DNA of 64,000 nt from Mixta hanseatica (GTDB lineage: Bacteria; Pseudomonadota; Gammaproteobacteria; Enterobacterales; Enterobacteriaceae). This document shows, in pieces, positions 37,514 to 48,832 of the stretch. The notes beneath the pieces are model-generated. The model was not told the DNA's origin. It did no database searches and saw only the letters and a program-made list of their open reading frames with translations. Numbering within the stretch: position 1 is the stretch's first letter; the number at the start of each line of letters is the position of its first letter. Position numbers and translations under genes: made by a program. The DNA lies in the NCBI RefSeq assembly GCF_023517775.1, contig NZ_CP082904.1, positions 1,550,001 to 1,614,000 on the forward strand, read 5' to 3'.

Positions 37514-38179
37514 ATGTCTTTACGTAATCTCTCTTTAGGTGAGCTGGCTATCGCTATCCCCGGCGCAACCGAGCTGTTCCATCAATACAATCTCGATTTC
37601 TGCTGCGGAGGTAAACAGACGCTGGAAAAAATGGCGGCCAAACGCAATCTGGATATTGACCAGCTTGAAGCGGCGTTGCAGCGGTTAACACAGCAGGAAA
37701 GCGGGGAGCAGGACTGGCGTAACGCGCCGCTTCCTGCGCTGATTAGCCATATTATTGAACGCTATCATAACGTGCATCGTCAGCAGCTGCCCGACCTGAT
37801 TATGATGGCCGAAAAGGTTGAGCGCGTGCATGGCGCAAAACCGGCCTGTCCGCGCGGGCTGGCCAATGTTCTGCAGGCGGTCTGGCAACATCTCAGCGAT
37901 CATATGATGAAAGAAGAACGCGTGCTGTTTCCGATGATTGAGCAGGGAATGGGGGCACATGCCGGTAATCCAATCGCGGTAATGGAATTTGAACATAATG
38001 AAGCGGGCGAGCAGCTGGAAGTGATTAAGTCTTTGACTAATGATCTTACCCCGCCGGAAGGCGCCTGTACTACCTGGCGCGCCCTGTATAGCGGCACTGA
38101 ACAGTTTATTAAAGACCTAATGCAGCACATCCATTTGGAAAATAACCTGCTGTTTCCGCGCGCGCTGCGCGGCGAGTAA
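37514..38179 (+). CDS. ytfE: iron-sulfur cluster repair di-iron protein YtfE (RIC)
   Basis: 221-residue cytosolic protein that repairs iron-sulfur clusters damaged by nitric oxide. The ScdA-like N-terminal motif contains FCCGGK (Cys30, Cys31). The hemerythrin-like four-helix domain has the di-iron ligands in HIIERYHNVHR, HMMKEERVLFPM, EFEHNEAG and HLENNLLFPRAL. It matches E. coli YtfE along its length. In E. coli it lies far away; here it sits beside hcp, its NsrR-regulon partner. Confidence 0.95.
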   Translation: MSLRNLSLGELAIAIPGATELFHQYNLDFCCGGKQTLEKMAAKRNLDIDQLEAALQRLTQQESGEQDWRNAPLPALISHIIERYHNVHRQQLPDLIMMAEKVERVHGAKPACPRGLANVLQAVWQHLSDHMMKEERVLFPMIEQGMGAHAGNPIAVMEFEHNEAGEQLEVIKSLTNDLTPPEGACTTWRALYSGTEQFIKDLMQHIHLENNLLFPRALRGE

Positions 38180-38377
38180 CAAACTAAAAAATCAGGCGCG
38201 ACAGCGGGTTAATGCGGCGCGGCACAAATGGTTTAGCCAAAAATCGTACAGCCTTTATTCTTAGCCTGGCGCGACGATGAGAGCGCTAATCATCACGTCG
38301 CAATCATTAAGAATAACGCGCAAGGTTGAAAAACCGCAGGTCAGCCCCACCTGTTAAAGGTAACCAACATGTTTAAT

Positions 38378-38409
38378 AAAAATGCCAGCATCCGTCGCTG
38401 GCATTTTTT
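38378..38409. terminator. bidirectional terminator between ytfE and cspD
   Basis: A TGCCAGC / GCTGGCA stem with a 7-nt loop is flanked by five As and six Ts. It can stop cspD on the minus strand as well as rightward transcripts. Confidence 0.85.
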
Positions 38410-38441
38410 AGTCGGGTTGTACAGAATGTGTTAACACGGGT

Positions 38442-38669
38442 TCAGGCGTGTATGCCTTCGGCCGCTTCCACCGGAACAATGAGGCTGGCATGATTGCCTT
38501 TCGGGCCTTGATGAACATCAAACTGCACCTGTTGTCCGGCCTTGAGCGTCCTGTATCCCTCCATTTGGATTGAGGAATAGTGGGCAAAGATATCATCGCC
38601 GCCGCCGATCGGGCAGATAAAACCGAATCCTTTGGCGTTGTTGAACCATTTAACTGTACCCTTCTCCAT
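38442..38669 (-). CDS. cspD: cold-shock-like protein CspD
   Basis: 75-residue single-stranded nucleic-acid binding protein that inhibits DNA replication in stationary phase. The RNP motifs KGFGFI and DIFAHY are intact. The start at 38669 gives MEKGTVKWFNNAKGFGFI; the upstream extension is rejected. It matches E. coli CspD (74 aa). It is divergent from clpS. Confidence 0.95.
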   Translation of the reverse strand: MEKGTVKWFNNAKGFGFICPIGGGDDIFAHYSSIQMEGYRTLKAGQQVQFDVHQGPKGNHASLIVPVEAAEGIHA

Positions 38670-38991
38670 ACTTCTGGTTCCCTCGCAAGACGTTTTTATA
38701 CTGGGTAGGTGAGGTAGTGGAAGCCGTATAGAGTTGTTTAAAACTCCATCAGCTTGTGCTTGTAGAATGTAGAGAAACAAGGGTAAGCGTCAAGCCATCG
38801 GCCGGTTCAGGCATTGATAAAATCGCTAAACTTTGAGGTAGTTAACGCTATTGCCAAATTTGTGATAGCGGTCGCGCCTGTAGCCCAACGGATATTTTTC
38901 ACCCGCGCGAAGCCGGATGGCGCGCGTGTTACACTGTTAATATGGCATGCGGCTTTCGTGCCAGTGCGCAACACAGAATCGACGGAACATT
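38670..38991. other. 322-bp divergent promoter region of cspD and clpS
   Basis: No convincing gene. It contains the promoters of both neighbours; I recognise no specific binding site with confidence. Confidence 0.5.
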
Positions 38992-39312
38992 ATGGGAAAC
39001 ACTAACGACTGGCTTAACTTTGAACATCTTGCAGAAGAGAAACTGCGCGAAGGTCTCAAGCCGCCTTCGATGTATAAAGTTATACTCAACAATGACGATT
39101 ACACTCCTATGGAATTTGTTATTGACGTTCTGCAAAAGTTCTTTTCTTATGATATTGAGCGTGCAACGCAACTGATGCTCAAAGTGCATTATCAGGGCAA
39201 AGCGATTTGCGGCGTCTTTACTGCCGAAGTGGCGGAAACCAAAGTGGCGCTGGTGAATCGCTACGCGAAAGAACATGAGCATCCGTTGCTGTGTACGCTG
39301 GAAAAAGCCTGA
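38992..39312 (+). CDS. clpS: ClpS, adaptor of ClpAP protease
   Basis: 106-residue N-recognin that delivers N-end-rule substrates to Clp[25 protein letters not shown] and [11 protein letters not shown] form the pocket that binds N-terminal Leu, Phe, Tyr and Trp. Asn35-Asp36 and His66-type residues are retained. Start 38992 ([13 protein letters not shown]) matches E. coli. The gene lies 56 bp before clpA. Confidence 0.96.
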   Translation: MGNTNDWLNFEHLAEEKLREGLKPPSMYKVILNNDDYTPMEFVIDVLQKFFSYDIERATQLMLKVHYQGKAICGVFTAEVAETKVALVNRYAKEHEHPLLCTLEKA

Positions 39313-39368
39313 TCGGCATTGTGCTATTCCGGCATGAACCGTAGGGCGATAATTGGGGGAGGTGCCTA

Positions 39369-41645
39369 ATGCTCAATCAAGAACTGGAACTCAGTTTAAA
39401 CATGGCTTTCGCCAGAGCGCGTGAGCACCGTCATGAATTTATGACCGTCGAGCATCTGTTGCTGGCTTTGCTCAGCAACCCGTCGGCCAGAGAGGCACTG
39501 GAAGCCTGTACGGTGGATATAGTGGCTCTGCGGCAAGAGCTCGAAGCCTTCATCGAACAAACCACGCCGGTGCTGCCGGTAACGGAAGAAGAACGCGATA
39601 CGCAACCGACGCTCAGCTTCCAGCGTGTGTTGCAGCGTGCGGTTTTCCACGTTCAGTCGTCCGGACGCAGCGAAGTGTCTGGCGCAAACGTGCTGGTGGC
39701 TATTTTTAGCGAGCAGGAGTCGCAGGCGGCTTATCTGCTGCGCAAGCATGAAGTTAGCCGACTTGATGTGGTGAACTTCATTTCTCACGGTACGCGTAAA
39801 GATGAACCGGGCCAGTCGCAGGGGCCGGAAAATCAAATTAATGAAGAGCAAGCAGGCGGGGAGGAACGTATGGAAAACTTCACCACCAATCTTAACCAGC
39901 TTGCTCGCGTTGGCGGGATCGATCCGCTGATCGGCCGCGACAAAGAGCTGGAGCGTACCGTTCAGGTGCTATGCCGTCGCCGTAAAAATAACCCGCTGCT
40001 GGTGGGGGAATCAGGCGTCGGTAAAACCGCTATCGCTGAAGGTCTCGCCTGGCGCATTGTGCAGGGCGACGTGCCGGAAATCATTAAAGACTGCACCATC
40101 TATTCACTGGATATTGGTTCGCTGCTGGCCGGCACCAAGTACCGTGGCGACTTTGAAAAGCGTTTCAAGGCGCTGTTAAAACAGCTGGAGCAGGATGAGA
40201 ACAGTATTCTGTTTATTGATGAGATCCATACCATTATCGGCGCGGGCGCGGCTTCCGGCGGCCAGGTCGATGCGGCTAATCTGATCAAACCGTTGCTGTC
40301 GAGTGGGCGCATCCGCGTGATGGGGTCCACCACCTATCAGGAATTCAGCAATATCTTTGAAAAGGATCGTGCGCTGGCGCGCCGTTTCCAGAAAATCGAT
40401 ATTACTGAGCCGAGCGTCGATGAAACGGTACAGATCCTTAACGGACTGAAGCCGAAGTATGAAGCGCATCACGATGTACGCTACACCGCGAAGGCCGTAC
40501 GCGCCGCGGTTGAGCTGGCGGTGAAATATATCAACGATCGTCATCTGCCTGATAAGGCGATTGACGTCATTGATGAAGCGGGCGCCCGTAGCCGGTTAAT
40601 GCCGGTCAGCAAGCGCAAGAAAACCGTTAACGTGGCGGATATCGAGTCGGTAGTGGCGCGTATCGCCCGTATTCCGGAAAAAAGCGTTTCCGCTACCGAT
40701 CGCGATACGCTGAAAAACCTCGGCGAACGCCTGAAAATGCTGGTATTCGGTCAGGATAATGCAATTGAAGCCTTAACCGAAGCAATCAAAATGAGCCGCG
40801 CCGGTCTGGGACATGAGCGTAAGCCGGTGGGATCTTTCCTGTTTGCCGGCCCGACCGGGGTAGGTAAAACCGAGGTGACGGTACAGCTGGCGAAGGCGCT
40901 GGGCATTGAGCTGCTGCGTTTTGATATGTCCGAGTATATGGAACGTCACACCGTAAGCCGGCTAATTGGTGCGCCTCCGGGCTACGTTGGTTTTGACCAG
41001 GGCGGTTTGCTGACCGATGCGGTGATCAAGCATCCGCATGCGGTTGTGCTGCTGGATGAGATCGAGAAAGCGCACCCGGATGTCTTTAACCTGCTGCTGC
41101 AGGTGATGGATAACGGCATGCTGACCGATAACAACGGCCGCAAGGCGGACTTCCGCAACGTGGTGCTGGTGATGACCACCAACGCCGGCGTGCGTGAAAC
41201 CGAGCGTAAATCTATTGGTCTGATCCATCAGGATAACAGCACCGATGCGATGGAAGAGATCAAAAAGATCTTTACGCCGGAGTTCCGTAACCGCCTTGAT
41301 AATATTATCTGGTTCGGTCATCTTTCCGCTGAGGTTATTCATCAGGTGGTGGATAAATTCATCGTGGAATTGCAGGCCCAGCTGGATGCGAAAGGCGTGT
41401 CACTGGAAGTCAGCGACGAAGCGCGTGAATGGCTGGCGGAAAAAGGGTATGACAAAGCGATGGGCGCACGTCCGATGGCGCGTACCGTGCAGGAAAACCT
41501 GAAAAAACCGTTAGCCAACGAACTGCTATTTGGTTCGCTGGTGGATGGCGGATCGGTGTCGGTCACGCTGGATAAAGAGAAAAACCAGCTTGCCTATCAT
41601 TTCGTCAGCGCCGAGAAGCGCAAAACGGAAGGTACGGTACACTAA
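39369..41645 (+). CDS. clpA: ClpA, ATP-dependent unfoldase of ClpAP
   Basis: 758 residues, identical in length to E. coli. An N-domain (1-145) binds ClpS. Two AAA+ modules follow: Walker A GESGVGKT and Walker [10 protein letters not shown] in D1, GPTGVGKTE and [11 protein letters not shown] in D2. It unfolds substrates for the ClpP peptidase. Together with clpS and the nearby aat this forms the N-end-rule pathway. Confidence 0.97.
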   Translation: MLNQELELSLNMAFARAREHRHEFMTVEHLLLALLSNPSAREALEACTVDIVALRQELEAFIEQTTPVLPVTEEERDTQPTLSFQRVLQRAVFHVQSSGRSEVSGANVLVAIFSEQESQAAYLLRKHEVSRLDVVNFISHGTRKDEPGQSQGPENQINEEQAGGEERMENFTTNLNQLARVGGIDPLIGRDKELERTVQVLCRRRKNNPLLVGESGVGKTAIAEGLAWRIVQGDVPEIIKDCTIYSLDIGSLLAGTKYRGDFEKRFKALLKQLEQDENSILFIDEIHTIIGAGAASGGQVDAANLIKPLLSSGRIRVMGSTTYQEFSNIFEKDRALARRFQKIDITEPSVDETVQILNGLKPKYEAHHDVRYTAKAVRAAVELAVKYINDRHLPDKAIDVIDEAGARSRLMPVSKRKKTVNVADIESVVARIARIPEKSVSATDRDTLKNLGERLKMLVFGQDNAIEALTEAIKMSRAGLGHERKPVGSFLFAGPTGVGKTEVTVQLAKALGIELLRFDMSEYMERHTVSRLIGAPPGYVGFDQGGLLTDAVIKHPHAVVLLDEIEKAHPDVFNLLLQVMDNGMLTDNNGRKADFRNVVLVMTTNAGVRETERKSIGLIHQDNSTDAMEEIKKIFTPEFRNRLDNIIWFGHLSAEVIHQVVDKFIVELQAQLDAKGVSLEVSDEAREWLAEKGYDKAMGARPMARTVQENLKKPLANELLFGSLVDGGSVSVTLDKEKNQLAYHFVSAEKRKTEGTVH

Positions 41646-41665
41646 GCAGCCCGTCAGAAAAGCAC

Positions 41666-41692
41666 AAGGCCGGAGAAATCCGGCCTTTTTTT
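41666..41692 (+). terminator. terminator of clpA
   Basis: An AAGGCCGG / CCGGCCTT stem is followed by seven Ts, 20 bp past the stop codon. Confidence 0.88.
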
Positions 41693-41734
41693 ATCTGGGC
41701 ATCGTTAACAGCCAGGTACGCCTTATGGCAGTAC

Positions 41735-41764
41735 AAAAGCAAAAGGCCAGATAATCTGGCCTTT
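41735..41764 (-). terminator. terminator of infA
   Basis: An AAAGGCCAGA / TCTGGCCTTT stem with a 3-nt loop is followed by a T-rich tract on the minus strand. In E. coli serW (tRNA-Ser) lies in this gap; no tRNA is seen here. Confidence 0.78.
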
Positions 41765-41807
41765 ATTATTAGTCAGGCGTTAATCTTCTCATTAACGCAC
41801 AACCTTA

Positions 41808-42086
<279 letters not shown>

Positions 42087-42330
42087 TTATGTAAAGAATT
42101 GTTGGTTATTATACCAACGCCCGCATGCACCTGTAGCGCAGCATACAGGCATAACTTTCGTCGTCTGATGACAGTGACGTTAGCGAGGGGGAATAGCGGC
42201 TAAGAATCTGTTAACCGGCCACAGCCAGAAACAGTTCTGAAGATGCGTGGTGATTCCCAGCCTGGTAATTCCGATGCGCTTACGCAATAGACGGACGACA
42301 TACCAAACTTTCCTATTATACCACTATTCC

Positions 42331-43053
42331 TCACCGTTGCGTGTAAAACATCGGCTCGGGGGAAAAAAGCGTATCGGTCACCCAGCAAGTTTCGCTCACC
42401 GAGGCGGTAGCCAGGCGGCTTAGCGCCAGTAAATAATCGACACGGGCAATTTCTTTGGCGCCGAGCGATGCGGTATGCGGGTTAAGCACCTGACAGTCAA
42501 TCAGCTGCCCGCCATGTCGGGCAAAGTGTTGGCAGAACACCAGCAGCGCGGTTTTCGACGCGTTTTCGCTGCGGCTGAACATCGACTCGCCGCAAAAAAT
42601 CTGCCCCAGCGCCAGACCATACATTCCCCCGACCAGCTCCTGATCGCGCCAGACTTCGATCGAATGCGCATGACCCAGATCGTACAGTCGCCACCAGGCG
42701 CGCTTAACCTCCGGGGTGATCCAGGTGCCTTCGTCACGATCGCTGGCGCAGCCTTCGATCACCTCAGCAAAAGCGCGATTCATGGTCACGCGATAGGGCG
42801 AGCGGCGGTGAAACCGCTTCATGCTGCGGCTGCAATGAAAGCCATCGGGCAGGAGGACCGCACGCGGATCGGGCGACCACCACAAAATAGGATCCCCCGG
42901 CGAAAACCAGGGGAAAATGCCGCGATAATAGGCATTTAGCAGACGTGCAGGGCTCAGGTCGCCGCCCATCGCCAGCAGACCATTAGGTTCACGCAGCGCC
43001 ATTTCCGGCGGCGGAAAGTTAAGCGATTCGCGTGACAGCTGAATCAGTCGCAT
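42331..43053 (-). CDS. aat: leucyl/phenylalanyl-tRNA--protein transferase
   Basis: 240-residue enzyme that adds Leu or Phe to N-terminal Arg or Lys of proteins, making substrates for ClpS-Clp[39 protein letters not shown] and the GNAT-like core ([22 protein letters not shown]) are conserved. It is close to cydDC as in E. coli (aat 34 bp after cydC on the same strand). Confidence 0.95.
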   Translation of the reverse strand: MRLIQLSRESLNFPPPEMALREPNGLLAMGGDLSPARLLNAYYRGIFPWFSPGDPILWWSPDPRAVLLPDGFHCSRSMKRFHRRSPYRVTMNRAFAEVIEGCASDRDEGTWITPEVKRAWWRLYDLGHAHSIEVWRDQELVGGMYGLALGQIFCGESMFSRSENASKTALLVFCQHFARHGGQLIDCQVLNPHTASLGAKEIARVDYLLALSRLATASVSETCWVTDTLFSPEPMFYTQR

Positions 43054-43086
43054 CTTTCGAAAGCCCCGCAGTCTCAGAAGCTATGA

Positions 43087-44817
43087 CTATAGCGTAAACC
43101 GCTGCTGAAAATGCCAGTAGCGTCCGCCTTTTGTGATTAATTCCGCATGCGTTCCCTGCTCGATAATTTCTCCCTGATCCATCACGTAGATCCGATCGAC
43201 CTTATCCAGCCCCTGCAGACGATGCGTCACCATGATCACCGTTTTGTCGGCGGTAACCCGCGCCAGCAGGGCGAGAATATGCTGTTCCGTCTCCGCATCC
43301 AGACCTTCGGTCGGTTCATCAAGCAGCATGATTGGTCCATTGTGCAGCAGCGCCCGGGCAATTGCCAGACGGCGTAATTCACCGCCGGAAAGCTGACGGC
43401 CGCCTTCACCCAGCCAGGCGTTAAGCCCTTCGCCCGCCAGCAATTTCTCCAGTCCCACCTGCGCCAACATCACGCTCAGGGCTTCATCGCTGCTGCCCGG
43501 CGCGGCCAGCAATAAATTATCGCGCAGCGTCTGGTTAAACAGATGCACCCGCTGACTGACTACGCTAATCGTCGCGCGCAAAGCAGGTTCACTCCACTGG
43601 CGCAGCGGCATGCCCTGCAGCCAGATCTCGCCATGCTGCGTATCCCATGCGCGCGTCAGCAGCTGTAGCAATGTGCTTTTGCCGCAGCCGGTCGGGCCGA
43701 GCAGCGCAACGGTTTCGCCGACGTTAACCGTGAGCGTCAGGCGCTGCAGGGCAGGGGAAACCGCGTCCGGATAAGAAAAGGTGACCGCTTTTAACGCCAG
43801 CGTCCCGGGAGCAGGAATATCAGCGCGTTGCCCGGCTGGAAACTGCACGGCAGGCGTTTGTTCGATAATCTCACTGACGCGTTCAGCGGAGGCGAAAACC
43901 TGTCCAAGATGCTGGAACGCGGTACCCACCGGCGCTAACGCTTCGAATGCCGCCAGGCTGCAAAAAACCAGCAGGGCGATGAGCGCGCCGGGCTGCGGCC
44001 AGTCGCCTACGCCGCCGGCGCTAAGCCAAAGCAGCAGGGTAACCGTCGCACCGCTAATCAGCAGCAGCAGAGCCTGCGACAGGCCCGTCAGGCTTGCCTG
44101 CCTGCGCTGCGCCTGCTGCCAGCGCTGCTCTACCGTATCCAGTTGTGAACGCCACTCTTCAACGCTGCCATACAGCGAAAGCTCAGCCTGCGCCTGTAGC
44201 CAGTGGGTCAGCTGCAGGCGGTAGCGCGCCCGCTCGACGGTAATAATTTCGCCGGATGGTCGCCCGGCGCGATAAAACAGCGGCGGAAGCAGCAGCAGCG
44301 TCAGCAGCATACTGGCGCCCAGCGTCAGCGCCAACGACACATCCAGCCAGCACAATCCCAGAGTGACCACTACGATCGCCACCAGCGCGCCGCAGAGCGG
44401 CGAAATAACCCGTAAATAGAGATGATCGAGCGTATCGACATCGGCAACAAAACGGTTCAGTAAATCGCCCTGACGCAGATGGCTAAGCCCGGCGGGCGCG
44501 AGCGGCAGCAGGCGGCTAAAGGTAAATACGCGCAGATGTTGCAGTACGCGAAACGTCCCGTCATGACTGACCAGGCGTTCAAAATAGCGGGCGACAGTGC
44601 GAATAATCGCCGCGCCGCGCACGCCCGCCGCAGGCAGCATATAGTTAAAGCTGTAAAGCCCGGCGCTGCCTGCCAACGAGGAGGCCGCCAGAAACCAGCC
44701 AGAGAGCGTTAGCAGTCCCGTGCTGGCCAGCAGCGTAACAATAGCCAGTATCACGCCGATAAGCAGACGCCAGCTATGACGGCGATAGAGACGCAGAAAA
44801 GGTCGTAGTTTGGCCAT
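43087..44817 (-). CDS. cydC: heme ABC transporter ATP-binding/permease CydC
   Basis: 576-residue half transporter with six membrane helices then an ATPase domain (Walker A GPTGCGKST, signature LSGGELRRLAIARAL, Walker B IMLLDEPTEGLD). CydDC is needed for cytochrome bd assembly and exports cysteine/glutathione to the periplasm. The start overlaps the cydD stop (TGATG). Confidence 0.95.
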   Translation of the reverse strand: MAKLRPFLRLYRRHSWRLLIGVILAIVTLLASTGLLTLSGWFLAASSLAGSAGLYSFNYMLPAAGVRGAAIIRTVARYFERLVSHDGTFRVLQHLRVFTFSRLLPLAPAGLSHLRQGDLLNRFVADVDTLDHLYLRVISPLCGALVAIVVVTLGLCWLDVSLALTLGASMLLTLLLLPPLFYRAGRPSGEIITVERARYRLQLTHWLQAQAELSLYGSVEEWRSQLDTVEQRWQQAQRRQASLTGLSQALLLLISGATVTLLLWLSAGGVGDWPQPGALIALLVFCSLAAFEALAPVGTAFQHLGQVFASAERVSEIIEQTPAVQFPAGQRADIPAPGTLALKAVTFSYPDAVSPALQRLTLTVNVGETVALLGPTGCGKSTLLQLLTRAWDTQHGEIWLQGMPLRQWSEPALRATISVVSQRVHLFNQTLRDNLLLAAPGSSDEALSVMLAQVGLEKLLAGEGLNAWLGEGGRQLSGGELRRLAIARALLHNGPIMLLDEPTEGLDAETEQHILALLARVTADKTVIMVTHRLQGLDKVDRIYVMDQGEIIEQGTHAELITKGGRYWHFQQRFTL

Positions 44818-46583
44818 CAGGCGATATCTCCCTGACGATGGGTCAGCAGGGTGGCGAACGGCCCCGGCTGACAGGTAAGCTGTTGCCAGCTGCCGCGTTG
44901 AATAATCTGGCCTGCGCGCATCACCCAGATTTCATCCCACTGCCCCAGCTCATTCAACTGGTGCGTTACCAACAACGTGGTTTGTTGCTGCGATGCGGCC
45001 AGCAGCGCCCGCATCACATGCTGTTCACTGCGTGCATCCAGGCTGGCGCCTGGTTCATCCAGCAGGAGCAGCTGACAGGGTTTTAGCAACGCCCGCGCCA
45101 CGGCAATGCGCTGTGCCTGGCCCACCGACAAGCCCATAGCCCAATCGCCCGTTTCGCTATCCAGCCCCTGCGGCAGTTGGGAAATAAACTCATCGACGCC
45201 GGCTAATGCGAGAACGTCCTGTAAACGCGCCGCAGAAACCTGCTGGCCATTAAGAATATTTTCGCGCACCGAGCGCGCCGGCAGATGCGGATTTTGCCCT
45301 ACCCAGGCAACCTGCTGATGCCAGCCGCGACGTTGTAGATCGCGCAGCTCATGACCGTTGATTCGTAACGAGCCCTGATAGGGCAAAAAGCCCAGCAGCA
45401 CATTGATGAGCGAACTTTTTCCTGCGCCGCTTTGGCCCACTAACGCTACCCGCTGGCCTGGCGATAAAGTAAAATCGAGCGGCCCCGCGAGCAGGACGCC
45501 GTTCGGCGCCATAATTTTTAATTCGCTGGCCTCAATCTGCAACGGCAGATCGGGTGAGGGCGCCGGTTTATCTTCTGCCGCCGCCGGTTGCGGCGAGGAG
45601 AGGAAAGTCTCCAGCGCATCGGCCGCGCCTATCGCCTGGGCTTTGGCATGATAAAAGGCGCCGAGATCGCGCAGCGGCTGAAAGAATTCCGGCGCCAGAA
45701 TTAACGCCAGGAAGCCAGCGAAAAGCGTCACCTGGGTGCCATAATGACCAAAATTGAGCTCGCCCAGATAGGAGAAGCCGAAATAGACGGCAACAATGGC
45801 GATAGAGATTGACGCGAAAAATTCCAGCACCGCCGACGACAGAAAGGCTAGCCTGAGCACTTCCATGGTGCGCTGGCGAAAATCCTCCGAGGCGGCAGCG
45901 ATCGACCGCGCTTCCGCCGCGCCGCGATGAAACAGCCGCAGCGTATCCAGGCCGCGCAGCCGATCGAGAAAGTCGCCGCTCAGCCGCGCCAGCGCCAGAA
46001 AATTACGCCGGTTGGCATCGGCGGCGCCCATGCCCACCAGCGCCATAAACAGCGGGATAAGCGGGGCCGTGGCCAACAGAATCAAGCCGGCGGCCCAGTT
46101 TACCGGAAATACTACCAACAGAATCAGGCCGGGGATCAGCACGGATAAGGTCATCTGCGGCAGATAGCGAGCATAATAGTCCTGCATCTCTTCGATCTGC
46201 TCCAGCAGCAGGCTTGCCCAGTTGCCGACGGGCTTTTCCTGAATCCAGGCGGGGCCAAGCTGCTGTAAACGGTCAAGCACCTGTTTGCGCAGGGTGCGCC
46301 GTATCTGTTCTCCCGCCCGATAGCCCGCCTGTTCGCGCAGCCAGCTGAGCAGGGCGCGCGCCATAAAACAGAGCAGCAGCAGGCCCATTGACGAGAGCCA
46401 CCGATCGCGCGGCTGCTGCTCGCTGATCAGCTGGTGCATCAGGGTAGCCAACAGCCATGCCTGCGCAATAATCAACAGGGCGCTGATCACGCCCAGCAGC
46501 GTCGAAAGGGTGGTCCAGGGGCGGGCGTACAGGCGTTGCTGACGCAGCCAGCGTGTGAGTTGGTGTTGACGTTTCTTTTCCAT
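44817..46583 (-). CDS. cydD: thiol reductant ABC exporter CydD
   Basis: 588-residue partner of CydC, the exact E. coli length when the ATG at 46583 (MEKKRQHQLTRW) is used. The frame extends to a GTG at 46598, which is less likely. The membrane domain contains the well-kept GMGAADANRRNFLALARLSG stretch. ATPase motifs are [24 protein letters not shown] and LLLLDEPGASLD. Confidence 0.95.
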   Translation of the reverse strand: MEKKRQHQLTRWLRQQRLYARPWTTLSTLLGVISALLIIAQAWLLATLMHQLISEQQPRDRWLSSMGLLLLCFMARALLSWLREQAGYRAGEQIRRTLRKQVLDRLQQLGPAWIQEKPVGNWASLLLEQIEEMQDYYARYLPQMTLSVLIPGLILLVVFPVNWAAGLILLATAPLIPLFMALVGMGAADANRRNFLALARLSGDFLDRLRGLDTLRLFHRGAAEARSIAAASEDFRQRTMEVLRLAFLSSAVLEFFASISIAIVAVYFGFSYLGELNFGHYGTQVTLFAGFLALILAPEFFQPLRDLGAFYHAKAQAIGAADALETFLSSPQPAAAEDKPAPSPDLPLQIEASELKIMAPNGVLLAGPLDFTLSPGQRVALVGQSGAGKSSLINVLLGFLPYQGSLRINGHELRDLQRRGWHQQVAWVGQNPHLPARSVRENILNGQQVSAARLQDVLALAGVDEFISQLPQGLDSETGDWAMGLSVGQAQRIAVARALLKPCQLLLLDEPGASLDARSEQHVMRALLAASQQQTTLLVTHQLNELGQWDEIWVMRAGQIIQRGSWQQLTCQPGPFATLLTHRQGDIA

Positions 46584-46670
46584 CCGGGGCCGTTTCACAA
46601 GAAAAACAGGCTGGCCGATATCGCCAGGGGATCTGCCAGTAGAGGCGCAGGCAATGTAGCATGGCAGAAA

Positions 46671-46699
46671 GAAAAAAGGCGACAGTTGAACTGTCGCCT
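46671..46699 (-). terminator. terminator of trxB
   Basis: An AGGCGACAGT / ACTGTCGCCT stem with a 3-nt loop is followed by a T-run on the minus strand, about 30 bp past trxB and before cydD. Confidence 0.87.
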
Positions 46700-46728
46700 C
46701 AGAAAAATAAGATCAGTTAATTAACAAG

Positions 46729-48219
<1,491 letters not shown>

Positions 48220-48714
48220 ATGGTAGACAATAAAAAACGCCCCGGAAAAGACCTCGACAGAATCGACAGAAATATCCTGAATGAGCTGCAGAAGGATGGT
48301 CGTATTTCTAACGTGGAGCTTTCAAAACGCGTTGGCTTATCGCCCACGCCGTGCCTTGAACGCGTACGCCGCCTGGAACGTCAGGGCTTTATTCTTGGCT
48401 ATACCGCGTTGCTCAATCCTCACTATCTTGATGCGTCGCTGCTGGTCTTCGTTGAGATTACTCTGAATCGCGGTGCGCCTGATGTGTTTGAACAATTTAA
48501 CGCCGCTGTGCAAAAACTTGAGGAAACTCAAGAGTGTCACCTCGTTTCCGGTGATTTTGACTACCTGCTGAAAACGCGTGTGCCTGACATGTCCGCCTAC
48601 CGTAAACTGCTGGGCGAAACCTTGCTGCGCCTGCCAGGCGTTAACGATACGCGCACTTATGTGGTGATGGAAGAAGTCAAACAGAGTAACCGGTTGGTTA
48701 TTAAGACGCGATAA
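48220..48714 (+). CDS. lrp: leucine-responsive regulatory protein Lrp
   Basis: 164-residue global regulator, the same length as E. coli and almost identical. N-terminal HTH (DRNILNELQKDGRISNVELSKRVGLSPTPCLERVRRLE) and C-terminal RAM domain that senses leucine (VSGDFDYLLKTRVPDMSAY). It governs amino-acid metabolism genes, probably including sdaC in this window. Confidence 0.97.
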   Translation: MVDNKKRPGKDLDRIDRNILNELQKDGRISNVELSKRVGLSPTPCLERVRRLERQGFILGYTALLNPHYLDASLLVFVEITLNRGAPDVFEQFNAAVQKLEETQECHLVSGDFDYLLKTRVPDMSAYRKLLGETLLRLPGVNDTRTYVVMEEVKQSNRLVIKTR

Positions 48715-48754
48715 CACAGGACAGGTGCAAAACCTGGTGGTATTCGATACACTC

Positions 48755-48770
48755 CTGTGAATTCATACAG
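48755..48770 (+). promoter_or_regulatory. LexA (SOS) box upstream of ftsK
   Basis: The sequence CTGT-GAATTCAT-ACAG is a perfect CTGT-N8-ACAG match, 63 bp before the ftsK start codon. E. coli ftsK (dinH) is SOS-inducible from a LexA-controlled promoter at this place. Confidence 0.88.
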
Positions 48771-48832
48771 GCACAGCGTCGGTTAGCCCGGCGCTGTTTC
48801 CTTCATAGTTTACAGGTACCTGGAGAGTTCTC

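Noticed and set aside
41646..41807. Expected tRNA-Ser (serW) between clpA and infA
   Set aside because: The gap holds only two terminator hairpins; no tRNA-like 5' end, anticodon arm or T-loop sequence is seen there or between infA and aat.
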